This document shows, piece after piece, positions 26,327 through 35,679 of a DNA stretch of 64,000 nt. Origin of the DNA: Devosia aquimaris. Its GTDB lineage: Bacteria > Pseudomonadota > Alphaproteobacteria > Rhizobiales > Devosiaceae. The stretch covers positions 327,426-391,425 of the forward strand of contig NZ_JAIEZN010000001.1 of the NCBI RefSeq assembly GCF_020169335.1. The letters run 5' to 3'. The position numbers were made by a program, and so were the translations under genes. The notes under the pieces are model-generated. The model was given only the letters and a program-made list of their open reading frames with translations. It was not told the origin of the DNA and searched no databases. Numbering within the stretch: the first letter of the stretch is position 1; every line of letters starts with the position of its first letter.

Positions 26327-27367
26327 CTAGTGCGGCGCGTCGAGGTCTGATTGCACATAGCCGGCGAGCAGCTGCGCCAGTGCCGTAAGCGAGGCGATGT
26401 GGGTGCGTTCCCAACCGTGCGAGCTATCCAGCGAGAAGCAGACGAGGCCCACGCGAATGTCCCAGCCCGCTTCGACGGCGGCAGCGCTGTCGGAGCGATA
26501 GTGCCGGAAGGTGTCGCGCTCGTGCGGAATGCCGTCGCGCTGGCAGATGGCGAGCATTTGCCGGGTCATGCGGGCGTCGAACGGACCCTGGCGGTCGCGC
26601 ATGGCAATGGTGACGGCATCGTCGCGCGAGGTCTGGTTGGGGGCCGTCACGGCATTGTCGATGGCCAGCAGCTCTTCGACCTCCGGACCGAAGCCATGCG
26701 TGCCGCCGATGCCGATCTCCTCGCCGATGGTGAACATGGCCTGGAAGGGCACGGCAGGGCGGATTGCGCCTTCGGCAATGGCCTTGAGCAGGCTCAATAA
26801 CGTGGCGCAACCGGCCTTGTCGTCGAGATGGCGCGAGACGATGTAGCCATCGACCACCTCGGGCTGGGCATCGATGGCCACCATGTCCCCGACATTGAAG
26901 CCGGCGGCGACCAGCGCAGCGCGGTCGGGCAGGGGGGCATCGACCCGTATTTCGAGATTGTCCCAATCGGCGGGCTGGGTGTCGACCTCGGTGTTGAAGC
27001 GGTGTCCGGATGCCTTGAGCGGCAGGATGGTTCCGCGATGCGTCGTGCCATCGCAGAAGATGGAGACGCGGGCGCCCTCGGCGAAGCGCGCTGCCCAGGT
27101 GCCAGTATTGCGCAGGGCCAGGCGACCATTGGGCTTGAGCTCGGTGACCATGGCACCCAGAGTATCGAGATGCACAGCCAGCGCCCGGCGCGGCGCGCCA
27201 TCGCCCACAGTGACGGAAAGCACGCCCCGTCGCGTGTAGCTGGGCACATAGCCCATCTCGCGCAACCAGCCATCGACCAGCGCCACGGCCTGTTCGGTCA
27301 TGCCGACTGGGCTCGGAGTCTTGACCAGGTCAAGCAGGCGGTCGAGGAGATAGCTCTGGTCGATCAT
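26327..27367 (-). CDS. M42-family metallo-aminopeptidase
   Basis: A 346-aa cytosolic peptidase with the M42/M20 metal-binding signatures: VHLDTLGAMV (first His and Asp), SRHLDDKAGCATLL (bridging Asp), FTIGEEIGIGG (catalytic Glu-Glu) and a C-terminal SSHGWERTH (His). These enzymes release N-terminal residues from short peptides. The ATG at 27367 overlaps the stop of the GntR gene by 4 bp, putting it at the end of the dpp operon. That supports a role in hydrolysing imported peptides. Confidence 0.85.
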   Translation of the reverse strand: MIDQSYLLDRLLDLVKTPSPVGMTEQAVALVDGWLREMGYVPSYTRRGVLSVTVGDGAPRRALAVHLDTLGAMVTELKPNGRLALRNTGTWAARFAEGARVSIFCDGTTHRGTILPLKASGHRFNTEVDTQPADWDNLEIRVDAPLPDRAALVAAGFNVGDMVAIDAQPEVVDGYIVSRHLDDKAGCATLLSLLKAIAEGAIRPAVPFQAMFTIGEEIGIGGTHGFGPEVEELLAIDNAVTAPNQTSRDDAVTIAMRDRQGPFDARMTRQMLAICQRDGIPHERDTFRHYRSDSAAAVEAGWDIRVGLVCFSLDSSHGWERTHIASLTALAQLLAGYVQSDLDAPH

Positions 27368-28179
27368 GCGATACGGCGCTTTCGGCTGCGGGCAGGCGCC
27401 GCGTCTTCGGTGAGGAACCTGTCCATGAGCTTGGCCTGCAGGGTGAGCATATGCTGCTCGGCCTCGGCCATGTGCTCGGTGAGAATGGCACTCGCCGCCT
27501 TGGCGTCGCGGCGGCGCATGGCGGCGATCAGCTCGCGCTGGTGCCGGATGCCGCTTTCGCGCGACACCGGCTCGGGCTGCACGTAGATGTCCTGGGCAAT
27601 GGTCAGATCCTTGAGCAGTCGCTGCAGGAAACGGCAGGTGAAGGCCAGGATCGGATTGTCGGAATATTCGGCCACCACGCCATGGAAATCGAGCTCGGCC
27701 ATGCGCTGGTTCCATCGCTCTGTGGCGTCGGCAGGCTCATGGTCATAGATGCGGATAATGGCCTCGAGCCGGTTCAGGCCGGCCTCATCGATATGCGGGG
27801 TGGCGCTGGCTGCCACCTGCGGCTCAAGCACCTTGCGCATCTCATAGATATTGGCGATCGAGAGGTTCTTGGCGAACAGGAAGTTCGACAACAGGCTCAT
27901 CGCGCGGCCTTCCGACATGCGCTCGATAAAGGCGCCGCCGCCCGGGCCGGTGCGCACAGAGATCAGCCCCTGAACCTCAAGCGCCTTGAGCGCCTCGCGC
28001 ACAGTTCCCTTGCCGGCAGCGAACTGGGCAATCAGGTCTCGCTCCTGTGGCAGGCGGTCGCCAGGCCCCAGACCATGTTCAACGATCATCCGCTTGATGG
28101 CATCGACGATCTCGTCGGTGCGTTTGCGGCGCGGGGCGCCGGCAGTGGGAGGCGGGGTGATGCTGTCGGGTTCGCTCAT
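27364..28179 (-). CDS. FadR-type GntR regulator
   Basis: A 271-aa protein with an N-terminal winged helix (residues 20-85, GPGDRLPQERDLIAQFAAGK then GTVREALKALEVQGLI) and a C-terminal FCD ligand domain with its metal-binding His residues (HGVVAEYSDNPIL, IRHQRELIAAMRRRD). It overlaps the transporter gene dppF and the peptidase gene by 4 bp each, so it is expressed with them. The twin ATTTAT palindromes upstream of dppA are its probable operators. Confidence 0.87.
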   Translation of the reverse strand: MSEPDSITPPPTAGAPRRKRTDEIVDAIKRMIVEHGLGPGDRLPQERDLIAQFAAGKGTVREALKALEVQGLISVRTGPGGGAFIERMSEGRAMSLLSNFLFAKNLSIANIYEMRKVLEPQVAASATPHIDEAGLNRLEAIIRIYDHEPADATERWNQRMAELDFHGVVAEYSDNPILAFTCRFLQRLLKDLTIAQDIYVQPEPVSRESGIRHQRELIAAMRRRDAKAASAILTEHMAEAEQHMLTLQAKLMDRFLTEDAAPARSRKRRIA

Positions 28180-28985
28180 ATAAGGCTGTCCGATGTGGCA
28201 AGTCGGGGCGCGCTGGCGATCAGGGCCCTCGTATAGTCATGCTGCGGGCTGGCAAAGAGCTGGGCCGCCGGGCCGATCTCCACCACGTCTCCCAGATACA
28301 TGACCGCGACGCGATCGGAAATCGATTCCACCACTGCCAGATCGTGGCTGATGAAGAGATAGGACAGCCCCAGATCGTCGCGCAATTGCTGCAGCAGCAG
28401 CAACACCTGCGCCTGTACCGAGACATCGAGTGCGCTCACCGGCTCATCGAGCACCAGGATGCGCGCCTCGGCGGCAAGCGCCCGGGCAATGGCGATGCGC
28501 TGCGCTTGGCCGCCGGAAAACTCATGCGGATAGCGCTCAAGCGTATCGGCGGGCATCTGCACCGCATCAACGAGCGCCTTCTTGCGTGCCGCGCGTTTGG
28601 TGCTGTCGTAGCCGCACAGCAGGCGCAGCGGCACATCCAGGATTTCGCCGATGGTCTTGCGCGGATTGAGCGAGGCGACCGGATCCTGAAACACATATTG
28701 GATCGCCCGGCCGAAGGCGCGCGGGCCGGTCTCGGCCAGCACCGACCACGGCTTGCCATCGATCACCATGTCGCCCGACGTGGGGCGTTCAAGCCCCACC
28801 AGCATGCGCGCCAGCGTCGACTTGCCCGAGCCGCTCTCGCCCACGATGCCCAGGGTTTCGCCCTGCGCCAGATGCAGGGAAATGCCCCTGACCGCCTGCA
28901 CCTGGCTGGCGGTGATCCCGAACAGATTGCGCCCGCCACCGAAAGTCTTGACCAGATTGCGGATGTCTACGGCGTTCTGGCTCAT
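28176..28985 (-). CDS. dppF: Peptide ABC transporter ATPase (DppF-like)
   Basis: The 269-aa ATPase has Walker A GESGSGKST near residue 50, signature SGGQAQRIAIARAL near 150 and Walker B ILVLDEPVSALD near 172, plus the oligopeptide-transporter C-terminal segment DVVEIGPAAQLFASPQHDYTRAL. It is somewhat short for DppF (about 330 aa), lacking part of the C-terminal extension. Overlap with the fused permease-ATPase gene and with gntR shows a single operon. The substrate is probably a peptide (inference from family and the M42 partner). Confidence 0.85.
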   Translation of the reverse strand: MSQNAVDIRNLVKTFGGGRNLFGITASQVQAVRGISLHLAQGETLGIVGESGSGKSTLARMLVGLERPTSGDMVIDGKPWSVLAETGPRAFGRAIQYVFQDPVASLNPRKTIGEILDVPLRLLCGYDSTKRAARKKALVDAVQMPADTLERYPHEFSGGQAQRIAIARALAAEARILVLDEPVSALDVSVQAQVLLLLQQLRDDLGLSYLFISHDLAVVESISDRVAVMYLGDVVEIGPAAQLFASPQHDYTRALIASAPRLATSDSLI

Positions 28986-30766
28986 GTCCGCGCCTCCTCA
29001 AACAGCGGCCGCACCCGGTCGAGGAAGCCGTGGCCCTCGCCCAGTTCGGGCACGCAGGCGATCAGCCGCTTGGTATAGTCATGCTGCGGCGCGCGCAGCA
29101 CCGTGCCGGTGTCGCCCTGCTCGACGATCTCGCCGTTTTTCATCACCGCCACCCGATCGCAGACCTGGGCAACGACGCCGAAGTCGTGGGTGATCAGCAG
29201 CAGCGCCAGGCCGCGCTCGCGCCGCAGGTCCTGCAGCAATTCGAGGATGCGCGCCTGCACCGTGACGTCGAGCGCCGTGGTCGGTTCGTCGGCGATGATG
29301 ATGTCGGGATCATTGGCCAATGCCATGGCAATGCCGATGCGCTGGCGCTGTCCGCCCGAGAGCTCATGCGGATAGGCCTTGGCGCGGCTTTCGGCGTCGC
29401 GGATGCCCACGGTGTTCATCAGCGCGATGGCCCGCGCCATGGCGGCGCGCTTGCCGACCCGATTGTGCGCCAGCACGGCTTCGGCGATCTGCTCGGCCAC
29501 GGGGAACAGCGGATGCAGGGTCGTCAGCGGATCCTGGAACACATAGGCGACGCGGGCGCCACGCAGGCCGATCAACTGCTGCTCGCGCAGCGACAACACG
29601 TCCTCGCCGCCGATATAGACGGCGCCATCGGTAATCACCCCGGGCGGCGAGGCCACAAGGCCCATCAGCGACAGGGCGGTCACCGACTTGCCCGAGCCGC
29701 TTTCCCCGATCAGGCCAAGGCACTCGCCCTTGCCCAGGCGGAAGCTGATGTCGCGCACGGCAGGCGTGATGGAGTCGCCGGTGTCAAAGCCAGTGGAGAG
29801 GCCGTCCACCACCAGCGCCGGCGCATCGGTCAGCTTTGCCGGCGGCGTGGTGCGGCGGTCGATGCGGGTGACGGGCATGGGCCGGTCCAGTGCGCCCGAG
29901 CGCAGCCGGGGATCGAGCACGTCGCGAATGCCATCACCCAGAAGGTTGATGCTCATCACCAGCACGAAGATCATCACGCCCGGAATGATGGAGGCATGCG
30001 GCGCCGTGAAGAGCTGTGCCCGCGCCTGGCCCAGCATGGAGCCGAGATCGGCCGTCGGGGGCTGCGCACCCAGACCGAGAAAGGACAGACCCGCGGTTTC
30101 CAGGATCATCCAGCCCACCGTAGTCGACATGGTGATCACGATCACCGGCAGCACATTGGGCAACACCTCGGTGAACAGGATCGCCGCATGGCTCTTGCCC
30201 GAGAGCCGCGCGGCATCGACAAATTCGCGGTTGCGGATCGAGACGGTGACGCCGCGGATATTGCGGGCAAAGAAGGGGATGTTGACGATGGAAATGGCAT
30301 AGAGCGCGTTGAGCAGGCCCGGCCCGAGGGCGGCCACGATGGCAATGGCCAGAAGGATATAGGGAAAGGCCATCAGCATATCGACAAAGCGCATCAAGAT
30401 GCTGTCGGTGGCGCCGCGCGCATAGCCGGCGACCAGCCCGATCAATGAGCCGAAGAGGGCCGCCAGGGCGGTGGCGCTCACGCCCACGATCAGCGAGATC
30501 TGGGTGCCCCAGATCAGGCGCGAGACGATGTCGCGCCCCAGATGGTCGGTGCCCAGCAGGTGCCGCTCGCTCAGCGGTGGCAAGAGGCGATTGGGCTGGT
30601 CGGTGATATTGGGATCGGGCAGCGGCAGCAGCGGCGCCAGCACGGCTATCAGCACGATCAACCCGAAGATGAACAGGCCCGCTGCAGCCAGGCGATTGGC
30701 CATCAGCAACTGCCAGTTGCTGCGGCGCTTGCGGGATGGGGGCGGCGTGAGGGACATATCGGTCAT
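28982..30766 (-). CDS. Fused DppC permease - DppD ATPase
   Basis: A 594-aa fusion. Residues 1-295 are a DppC-type permease (six membrane segments, with the EAA motif in the cytoplasmic loop). After a linker (about 295-325), residues 325-594 are a DppD-type ATPase with Walker A GESGSGKS near 350, signature [15 protein letters not shown] and Walker B IIADEPTTALD. The two parts are separate genes in E. coli. The fusion is intact, with no frameshift, so it looks like a functional protein. It overlaps dppB and dppF by 4 bp. Confidence 0.9.
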   Translation of the reverse strand: MTDMSLTPPPSRKRRSNWQLLMANRLAAAGLFIFGLIVLIAVLAPLLPLPDPNITDQPNRLLPPLSERHLLGTDHLGRDIVSRLIWGTQISLIVGVSATALAALFGSLIGLVAGYARGATDSILMRFVDMLMAFPYILLAIAIVAALGPGLLNALYAISIVNIPFFARNIRGVTVSIRNREFVDAARLSGKSHAAILFTEVLPNVLPVIVITMSTTVGWMILETAGLSFLGLGAQPPTADLGSMLGQARAQLFTAPHASIIPGVMIFVLVMSINLLGDGIRDVLDPRLRSGALDRPMPVTRIDRRTTPPAKLTDAPALVVDGLSTGFDTGDSITPAVRDISFRLGKGECLGLIGESGSGKSVTALSLMGLVASPPGVITDGAVYIGGEDVLSLREQQLIGLRGARVAYVFQDPLTTLHPLFPVAEQIAEAVLAHNRVGKRAAMARAIALMNTVGIRDAESRAKAYPHELSGGQRQRIGIAMALANDPDIIIADEPTTALDVTVQARILELLQDLRRERGLALLLITHDFGVVAQVCDRVAVMKNGEIVEQGDTGTVLRAPQHDYTKRLIACVPELGEGHGFLDRVRPLFEEART

Positions 30767-31710
30767 GCCTTGAGCCTCGGGTCGAGCATGGCCTGAGCAA
30801 CGTCTGCCAGCAGGTTGACGAGAACATAGACGGTGGCGGCCACCAGCACGCCGCCCTGCACTAGCAGCAGATCACGGGTGGAGACGGCCTTGACCAGCAT
30901 CTGGCCAAGGCCCGGCCACTGGAACACGGTTTCGATATAGACCGCGCCGCCGAGGACGAAGCCCGCCTGGATGCCCAGCACGGGGATCACCGAGACCAGG
31001 GCCGCGCGGAAGGCGTGGCGGTAGATCACCACGTTTTCGCTCAGCCCCTTGGCGCGGGCGGTGCGAATGAAGTCCTGCCGCAGCACTTCGAGCATGGCTG
31101 CCCGCGTCAGGCGGGCGACGACGCCCGTGGCGACAATGGCCAGCGTGCCGGCAGGCAGGATCAGGTGGCGCAACAGGTCCAGCAGGTCCCCGCCGCCATA
31201 GACGGCATACATGCCCGAAGCCGGCAGCAGCCGCCATTGCACGGCAAAGAACAGGATGAACACGAGGCCAAGGAAAAACGCCGGCATGGAAATGCCGATG
31301 AGGACGAAGAAGGTGACGATGCGGTCTGTCCAGCCGAACTGGCGCACCGCCGAGGCGATGCCGGCGAGGATCCCCAGCACCGAGCAGATCAGCAGAGAGG
31401 CGCCGGCCAGGATCAGCGTGGCGCCGAAGCGCTCCAGCACCTCGTCCAGCACGGGGCGGTTCAGGATATAGGAGCGGCCGAAATCGCCATGCAGCAGATT
31501 GCCGATCCAGATCACATATTGCTCCGGCCAGGAGCGATCGAGGCCCAGCGCGCGATTGATCCGTTCGACATTGTCCGGCGTGGCATAGGAGCCCAGGAGC
31601 GCCTGCGCTGGGTCGCCCGGGATCAGCTTCATCACCAGGAAGACGATAATGGACAGGCCCAGGATCACCGGAATGGCGGCCAGCAGGCGCTTGCCGATAT
31701 AGGCGGTCAT
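30763..31710 (-). CDS. dppB: Peptide ABC transporter permease (DppB-like)
   Basis: A 315-aa inner-membrane permease: a start helix GKRLLAAIPVILGLSIIVFL, further membrane segments and the EAA loop (RTARAKGLSENVVIYRHAFRAAL). The start ATG 31710 is preceded by AAGGAGGAGC; the frame is open to 31776 without support. It pairs with the permease half of the fused protein. Confidence 0.88.
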   Translation of the reverse strand: MTAYIGKRLLAAIPVILGLSIIVFLVMKLIPGDPAQALLGSYATPDNVERINRALGLDRSWPEQYVIWIGNLLHGDFGRSYILNRPVLDEVLERFGATLILAGASLLICSVLGILAGIASAVRQFGWTDRIVTFFVLIGISMPAFFLGLVFILFFAVQWRLLPASGMYAVYGGGDLLDLLRHLILPAGTLAIVATGVVARLTRAAMLEVLRQDFIRTARAKGLSENVVIYRHAFRAALVSVIPVLGIQAGFVLGGAVYIETVFQWPGLGQMLVKAVSTRDLLLVQGGVLVAATVYVLVNLLADVAQAMLDPRLKA

Positions 31711-31757
31711 GTCTGCTCCTCCTTGCGCGCCGGCCGGGGGCGGGCCGGTGGAATGAT

Positions 31758-31791
31758 GCCCGGCCAGCCCCCGCAAGGGAACCGGCCGGGC
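31758..31791 (-). terminator. Intercistronic hairpin between dppA and dppB
   Basis: GCCCGGCC at 31758-31765 pairs with GGCCGGGC at 31784-31791. There is no T tract. Hairpins at this place typically protect the binding-protein mRNA and lower permease expression, so attenuation rather than full termination is likely. Confidence 0.55.
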
Positions 31792-31803
31792 GACTTGGCG
31801 GTT

Positions 31804-33372
31804 TTACTGCTTGGTGACGTCACGCAGGATCAGGCTGAAATCGGGCTGCAGCTCGAAATCGCCGACCGCGCTGGTGACCACGGCATTCTGCTTCCAATTG
31901 GCGACAAACAGCCAGGGCGCATCCTCATGGGTGATGGTCTGGACCTGCTTGTAGAGATCGCCACGCTCGGCCGGGTCGGTCGAGAGGCGGGCCTTGTCGA
32001 GCAGGGCATCCACTTCCGGATTGGAATAGTAGGAGGAGTTGAACCCACCCTTGTCCGGCCAGGCTTCGGTGCGCAGCGTGAGGAACGGCAGGGTGTCGGG
32101 ATCGGACGTCATCCACGCCATTTCAGCCATGTCGCCCTTGCCCTCGAGCCCGGGGTTCACTTCCGAGAGGAAGGTGTTCCACTCATAGGTCTTGATCTCG
32201 ACATCGAGGCCGACAGCCGCGAGATCAGCCTGGATGGCGGTGCCCATCGGCACCGGATCGAGCATGCCCGAGCCGCCTTCGGTGACCAGGAACGTCAGCT
32301 TGGCGCCTTCGGCACCGGCTTCAGCCAGCAGGGCCTTGGCCTTTTCCGGATCATAGGGATAGGGCTGCACGGTCTCGTTATAGGCCCAGTTGAAGGCCGG
32401 CGGGATCGGACCGGCCGAGACATCGGCCGTGCCCTGCAGCACGTCGGTGACCAGGCTCTCCTTGTTGACCGCATAGTTCACGGCCTGACGCACGCGCTTG
32501 TCGGCAAACGGGCCGTCCTTGGCGTTGAGCATCACATACCAGACATGGGGGCCGACGGCCTCGACCACCTGATAGTTCGCGTCATCGCGGAACTGGGCAA
32601 TATTGTCCGGCGGCGTTTCCAGCAGCACGTCGATGCCGCCCGAAAGCATTTCGGCCACCCGGGTATTGGCATCGGTGATGGGGCGGAAGATCACCGCTTC
32701 CAGTGCAGGCGCGCCATCCCAATAGGCATCATTGCGCGAGGCGATGACGCTGGTGTTGGACTGCCATTCTTCGAACTTGAAGGGGCCGGTGCCGACCGGG
32801 TGGCGGCCAAAGTCCTTGCCATACTGCTCGACAGCAGCAGGCGAGACAATCAGGCCCGTGGGCGAGGCCAGGTTGGACATGAAGGGTGCATAGGGCTCGT
32901 TCAGCGTGAACTTGACCGTCAGGTCATCGATCACATCCACGCTCTTGACCGAGGAGAAGAAGAAGGCGAGCGGGAAGGGGCCGGTCGAGTAGAACGGGTG
33001 GTCTTCCCTAAGCATGCGGTCGAAGTTGAACTTGACCGCATCTGCGTTAAACGGGGTGCCGTCATGGAAGGTCACGTCCGGGCGCAGGGTGAAGGTATAT
33101 TCCAGGCCATCGTCGGAAATGGTCCAGTCGGTCGCCAGTGCCGGCTCGATGTCGAGCGTGCCGGGCTTGTTGCGCACCAGGCCGTCATAAATGTTGACCG
33201 CAATGCGGAAGTCATTGGCGGCGGTGGACACCTGCGGATCCAGCGATGCCGGTTCGGCGATCTGTCCGACGACCAGGATATTGGGGGGCGTCTGCGCCGA
33301 GGCCGGTGAGACCAGGGCCAGGGCCGTTGCAGCCAGCAGCAGCGGCGCGATGGCTTTCCATTTGCGGATCAT
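31804..33372 (-). CDS. dppA: Peptide ABC transporter substrate-binding protein (SBP family 5)
   Basis: A 522-aa periplasmic binding protein with a clear signal peptide (residues 1-26, WKAIAPLLLAATALALVSPASA, cleavage after ASA). Family 5 features follow: EPASLDPQVSTAANDFRIAVNIYDGLV and FTLRPDVTFHDGTPFNADAVKFNFDR. It is first in the operon and likely sets substrate choice: peptides or related amino-linked compounds. The promoter region with twin palindromes lies upstream. Confidence 0.9.
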   Translation of the reverse strand: MIRKWKAIAPLLLAATALALVSPASAQTPPNILVVGQIAEPASLDPQVSTAANDFRIAVNIYDGLVRNKPGTLDIEPALATDWTISDDGLEYTFTLRPDVTFHDGTPFNADAVKFNFDRMLREDHPFYSTGPFPLAFFFSSVKSVDVIDDLTVKFTLNEPYAPFMSNLASPTGLIVSPAAVEQYGKDFGRHPVGTGPFKFEEWQSNTSVIASRNDAYWDGAPALEAVIFRPITDANTRVAEMLSGGIDVLLETPPDNIAQFRDDANYQVVEAVGPHVWYVMLNAKDGPFADKRVRQAVNYAVNKESLVTDVLQGTADVSAGPIPPAFNWAYNETVQPYPYDPEKAKALLAEAGAEGAKLTFLVTEGGSGMLDPVPMGTAIQADLAAVGLDVEIKTYEWNTFLSEVNPGLEGKGDMAEMAWMTSDPDTLPFLTLRTEAWPDKGGFNSSYYSNPEVDALLDKARLSTDPAERGDLYKQVQTITHEDAPWLFVANWKQNAVVTSAVGDFELQPDFSLILRDVTKQ

Positions 33373-33436
33373 ATGAAACCTCCTTGTTCCCTCGCCCTTG
33401 CCTCGCGGTGTCGACCGTGGGAGAAGGGCATTGACA

Positions 33437-33482
33437 ATTTATCATCATAAATTTCCGCCCCCGTCAATTTATGATGATAAAT
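33437..33482. promoter_or_regulatory. Twin palindromic operators between dppA and DUF1028
   Basis: ATTTATCATCATAAAT at 33437-33452 and its reverse complement ATTTATGATGATAAAT at 33467-33482, 30 bp apart (three helical turns). Each is also a near-palindrome. Their AT richness stands out in this GC-rich stretch. They lie between divergent dppA and DUF1028, fitting FadR-type GntR operators; the binding protein is inferred. Confidence 0.8.
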
Positions 33483-33506
33483 CTATCTTGCCGTGAGGAG
33501 CCTGCC

Positions 33507-34157
33507 ATGACCTTTTCCATTGTTGCCCGAGACCCGCAAACCGGCGCCCTGGGCATTGCCACGGCGACGGCTGGCCCCATGGTTGGTGCGCTGGTGCCGC
33601 ACGGCCGTTCGGGCCTTGGTGCGGTAGCGACGCAGGCCATGACCAATCCCTATCTCGCCATCGACACGCTGGCCCTGCTCGACGCCGAGCCGGCCGAAGC
33701 CGCCCTGCGCGCGGCCCTGGCCATGGACCCCGAAGCCGGGCGCCGCCAGATCATCGTGGTGGATTCGCACGGCCGGGTGGCCGGCTGGACCGGCGAAAGC
33801 TGCGTGCCCCATGCCGGCCATCTGCTGGGCGATGGCGTTGCCGTTGCCGGCAATATGCTGGCCGGTTCGGACGTGCTGCAGGCCATGCTCGAAACGTTTC
33901 GGGGCGAGACGGCGCATGGCCTGGCGCAAGGCCTGCTGCGTGCGCTGATGGCCGGTGCGGCCGCTGGGGGCGACAGCCGCGGCACCGGCTCGGCCGCGCT
34001 CAAGGTCTATGGCGCCGAGGCCTATCCCGATCTCGACCTGCGCATCGATGCCGCAGACGACCCAATGGCCGCGCTCGACCGCCTGTTCACCGAGGCGCAC
34101 AGCGGTGGCTATGCTGCCTTCTTTGCCGGCGTGCCGCGCCGGCATGCGCGTCCGTGA
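33507..34157 (+). CDS. DUF1028 family protein
   Basis: A 216-aa protein with the DUF1028 start MTFSIVARDPQTGALGIATAT, VGALVPHGRSGLGAVATQAM, and the middle motif GNMLAGSDVLQAMLETFRGE. The family resembles Ntn-type hydrolases, but no reaction is established. ATG 33507 follows GAGGAG. It is divergent from the dpp operon and shares its operators, so a role in using the imported compound is likely. Confidence 0.85.
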   Translation: MTFSIVARDPQTGALGIATATAGPMVGALVPHGRSGLGAVATQAMTNPYLAIDTLALLDAEPAEAALRAALAMDPEAGRRQIIVVDSHGRVAGWTGESCVPHAGHLLGDGVAVAGNMLAGSDVLQAMLETFRGETAHGLAQGLLRALMAGAAAGGDSRGTGSAALKVYGAEAYPDLDLRIDAADDPMAALDRLFTEAHSGGYAAFFAGVPRRHARP

Positions 34158-34173
34158 CGGGTGCGGAGGCTCG

Positions 34174-35625
34174 CTAGGCCTTCACCTTGCTGGCCACATA
34201 TTTGAGCTCGAGATATTCCTCGATGCCATGACTCGAGCCTTCGCGGCCAAGGCCTGATTGCTTGACGCCGCCAAATGGCGCCACCTCTGTGGAAATCAGC
34301 CCGGTATTGTGCCCGACCATGCCGTATTCCAGCGCCTCGGCCACGCGGATCGAGCGGCTGAAGCCTTCGGAATAGAAATAGGCGGCGAGGCCATAGATCG
34401 TGTCATTGGCCATGGCGATGGCCTGTTCTTCGGTGTCGAACGGGAAGATGGCCGCCAGGGGACCAAAGGTCTCTTCATGCGCCACAGCCATGTCCTGGGT
34501 GACACCGGTCACCACGGCGGGCTCGACGAACAGGCCGCCCAAGCGCTTGCCGCCCTGTACCAGCTGTGCGCCTTTTTCGACGGCGTCGGCGATGTGGGAC
34601 TCGAACTTGTCGATGGCCTTTTCCTCGATCATCGGGCCGATGTCGGTGCCCTTTTCGGTGCCGTCGCCGACCTTGAGCGCCGCGACACGCTTGGCCAGGC
34701 GCTCGGTAAACGCGTCCAGCACGCCGGCCTGCACCAGGATGCGATTGGCGCAGACGCAGGTCTGCCCGCCATTGCGGAACTTGGACTGCATGGCGCCCTC
34801 GACAGCCGCGTCGATGTCGGCGTCGTCAAAGACGATGAAGGGCGCATTACCGCCCAGCTCAAGGCTCAGCCGCTTGATGGTCGGCGCACACTGCGCCATC
34901 AAGGTGCGTCCCACTTCGGTTGAGCCGGTGAAGGAGAGCTTGCGCACCACCGGGCTTGCCGTCAGCACGCCGCCGATCTCGCGCGAGCGACCCGTCACCA
35001 CCTGCAAGACGCCGGCGGGCACACCCGCGCGCTGCGCCAGCTCGGCCAGCGCCAGCGCCGACAGCGGCGTCAGATCGGCAGGACGCACGATCATGCTGCA
35101 GCCCGCCGCCAGGGCAGGGGCCGCCTTGCGGGTGATCATGGCCGCCGGGAAATTCCACGGGGTAATCGCCGCCGTGACGCCCACGGGCTGGCGGATGACG
35201 GTGATGCGGTTGCCCGCCAGCGGGCTCGGTATGGTCTCGCCATAGACGCGCTTGCCCTCTTCGGCAAACCACTCGATGAAGCTGGCTGCATAGAGGATTT
35301 CCCCACGCGCCTCGGCCAGTGGCTTGCCCTGCTCGGCCGTCATGATCTGCGCCAGATCGTCGGCGTTCTCCACCATCAGGTCGAACCAGCGCCGCATGAT
35401 GGCCGCACGCTCCTTGGCCGAGAGCGCCGCCCATTTCGGCTGGGCCACGCGCGCATGCTCGATCACGGTTTCAATCTCGTCAGCGCTCAGCATGGGCAGT
35501 GTCGCGATGCGCGCGCCATTGGCCGGATTGAACACATCGAACGTGCCACTTTGGCCCTGCGTCTGCCATTGGCCATTGACCAGCGCGCCGTCGCGCAGAA
35601 GCGTCGTGTCGGTGAGATCAATCAT
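34174..35625 (-). CDS. gabD: Succinate-semialdehyde dehydrogenase-type ALDH
   Basis: The 484-aa aldehyde dehydrogenase matches GabD in length and motifs: ITPWNFPAAMITRKAAPALA, FTGSTEVGR, LELGGNAPFIVFDDAD (general base Glu) and RNGGQTCVCANRI (nucleophile Cys near residue 290). It would oxidise succinate semialdehyde or a similar omega-semialdehyde with NAD(P). ATG 35625 follows GGAG by 9 bp. It is divergent from an IclR gene with a palindrome between them. The exact substrate is uncertain. Confidence 0.88.
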   Translation of the reverse strand: MIDLTDTTLLRDGALVNGQWQTQGQSGTFDVFNPANGARIATLPMLSADEIETVIEHARVAQPKWAALSAKERAAIMRRWFDLMVENADDLAQIMTAEQGKPLAEARGEILYAASFIEWFAEEGKRVYGETIPSPLAGNRITVIRQPVGVTAAITPWNFPAAMITRKAAPALAAGCSMIVRPADLTPLSALALAELAQRAGVPAGVLQVVTGRSREIGGVLTASPVVRKLSFTGSTEVGRTLMAQCAPTIKRLSLELGGNAPFIVFDDADIDAAVEGAMQSKFRNGGQTCVCANRILVQAGVLDAFTERLAKRVAALKVGDGTEKGTDIGPMIEEKAIDKFESHIADAVEKGAQLVQGGKRLGGLFVEPAVVTGVTQDMAVAHEETFGPLAAIFPFDTEEQAIAMANDTIYGLAAYFYSEGFSRSIRVAEALEYGMVGHNTGLISTEVAPFGGVKQSGLGREGSSHGIEEYLELKYVASKVKA

Positions 35626-35642
35626 CTTGCAGGGCTCCAGAA

Positions 35643-35658
35643 GTTCAATATACTGAAC
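35643..35658. promoter_or_regulatory. IclR-type operator palindrome
   Basis: GTTCAATATACTGAAC, a 16-bp near-perfect palindrome, is located 17 bp upstream of gabD and 21 bp upstream of the divergent iclR-type gene. The shape fits an IclR-family site; the link to this protein is inferred. Confidence 0.65.
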
Positions 35659-35679
35659 CATAGTCAGCAGGATGAACAT

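Noticed and set aside
31015..33309. 764-codon plus-strand frame opposite dppA and dppB
   Set aside because: Antisense shadow produced by high third-position GC; rich in His, Gln and Gly without domains, while the minus-strand genes are clear.
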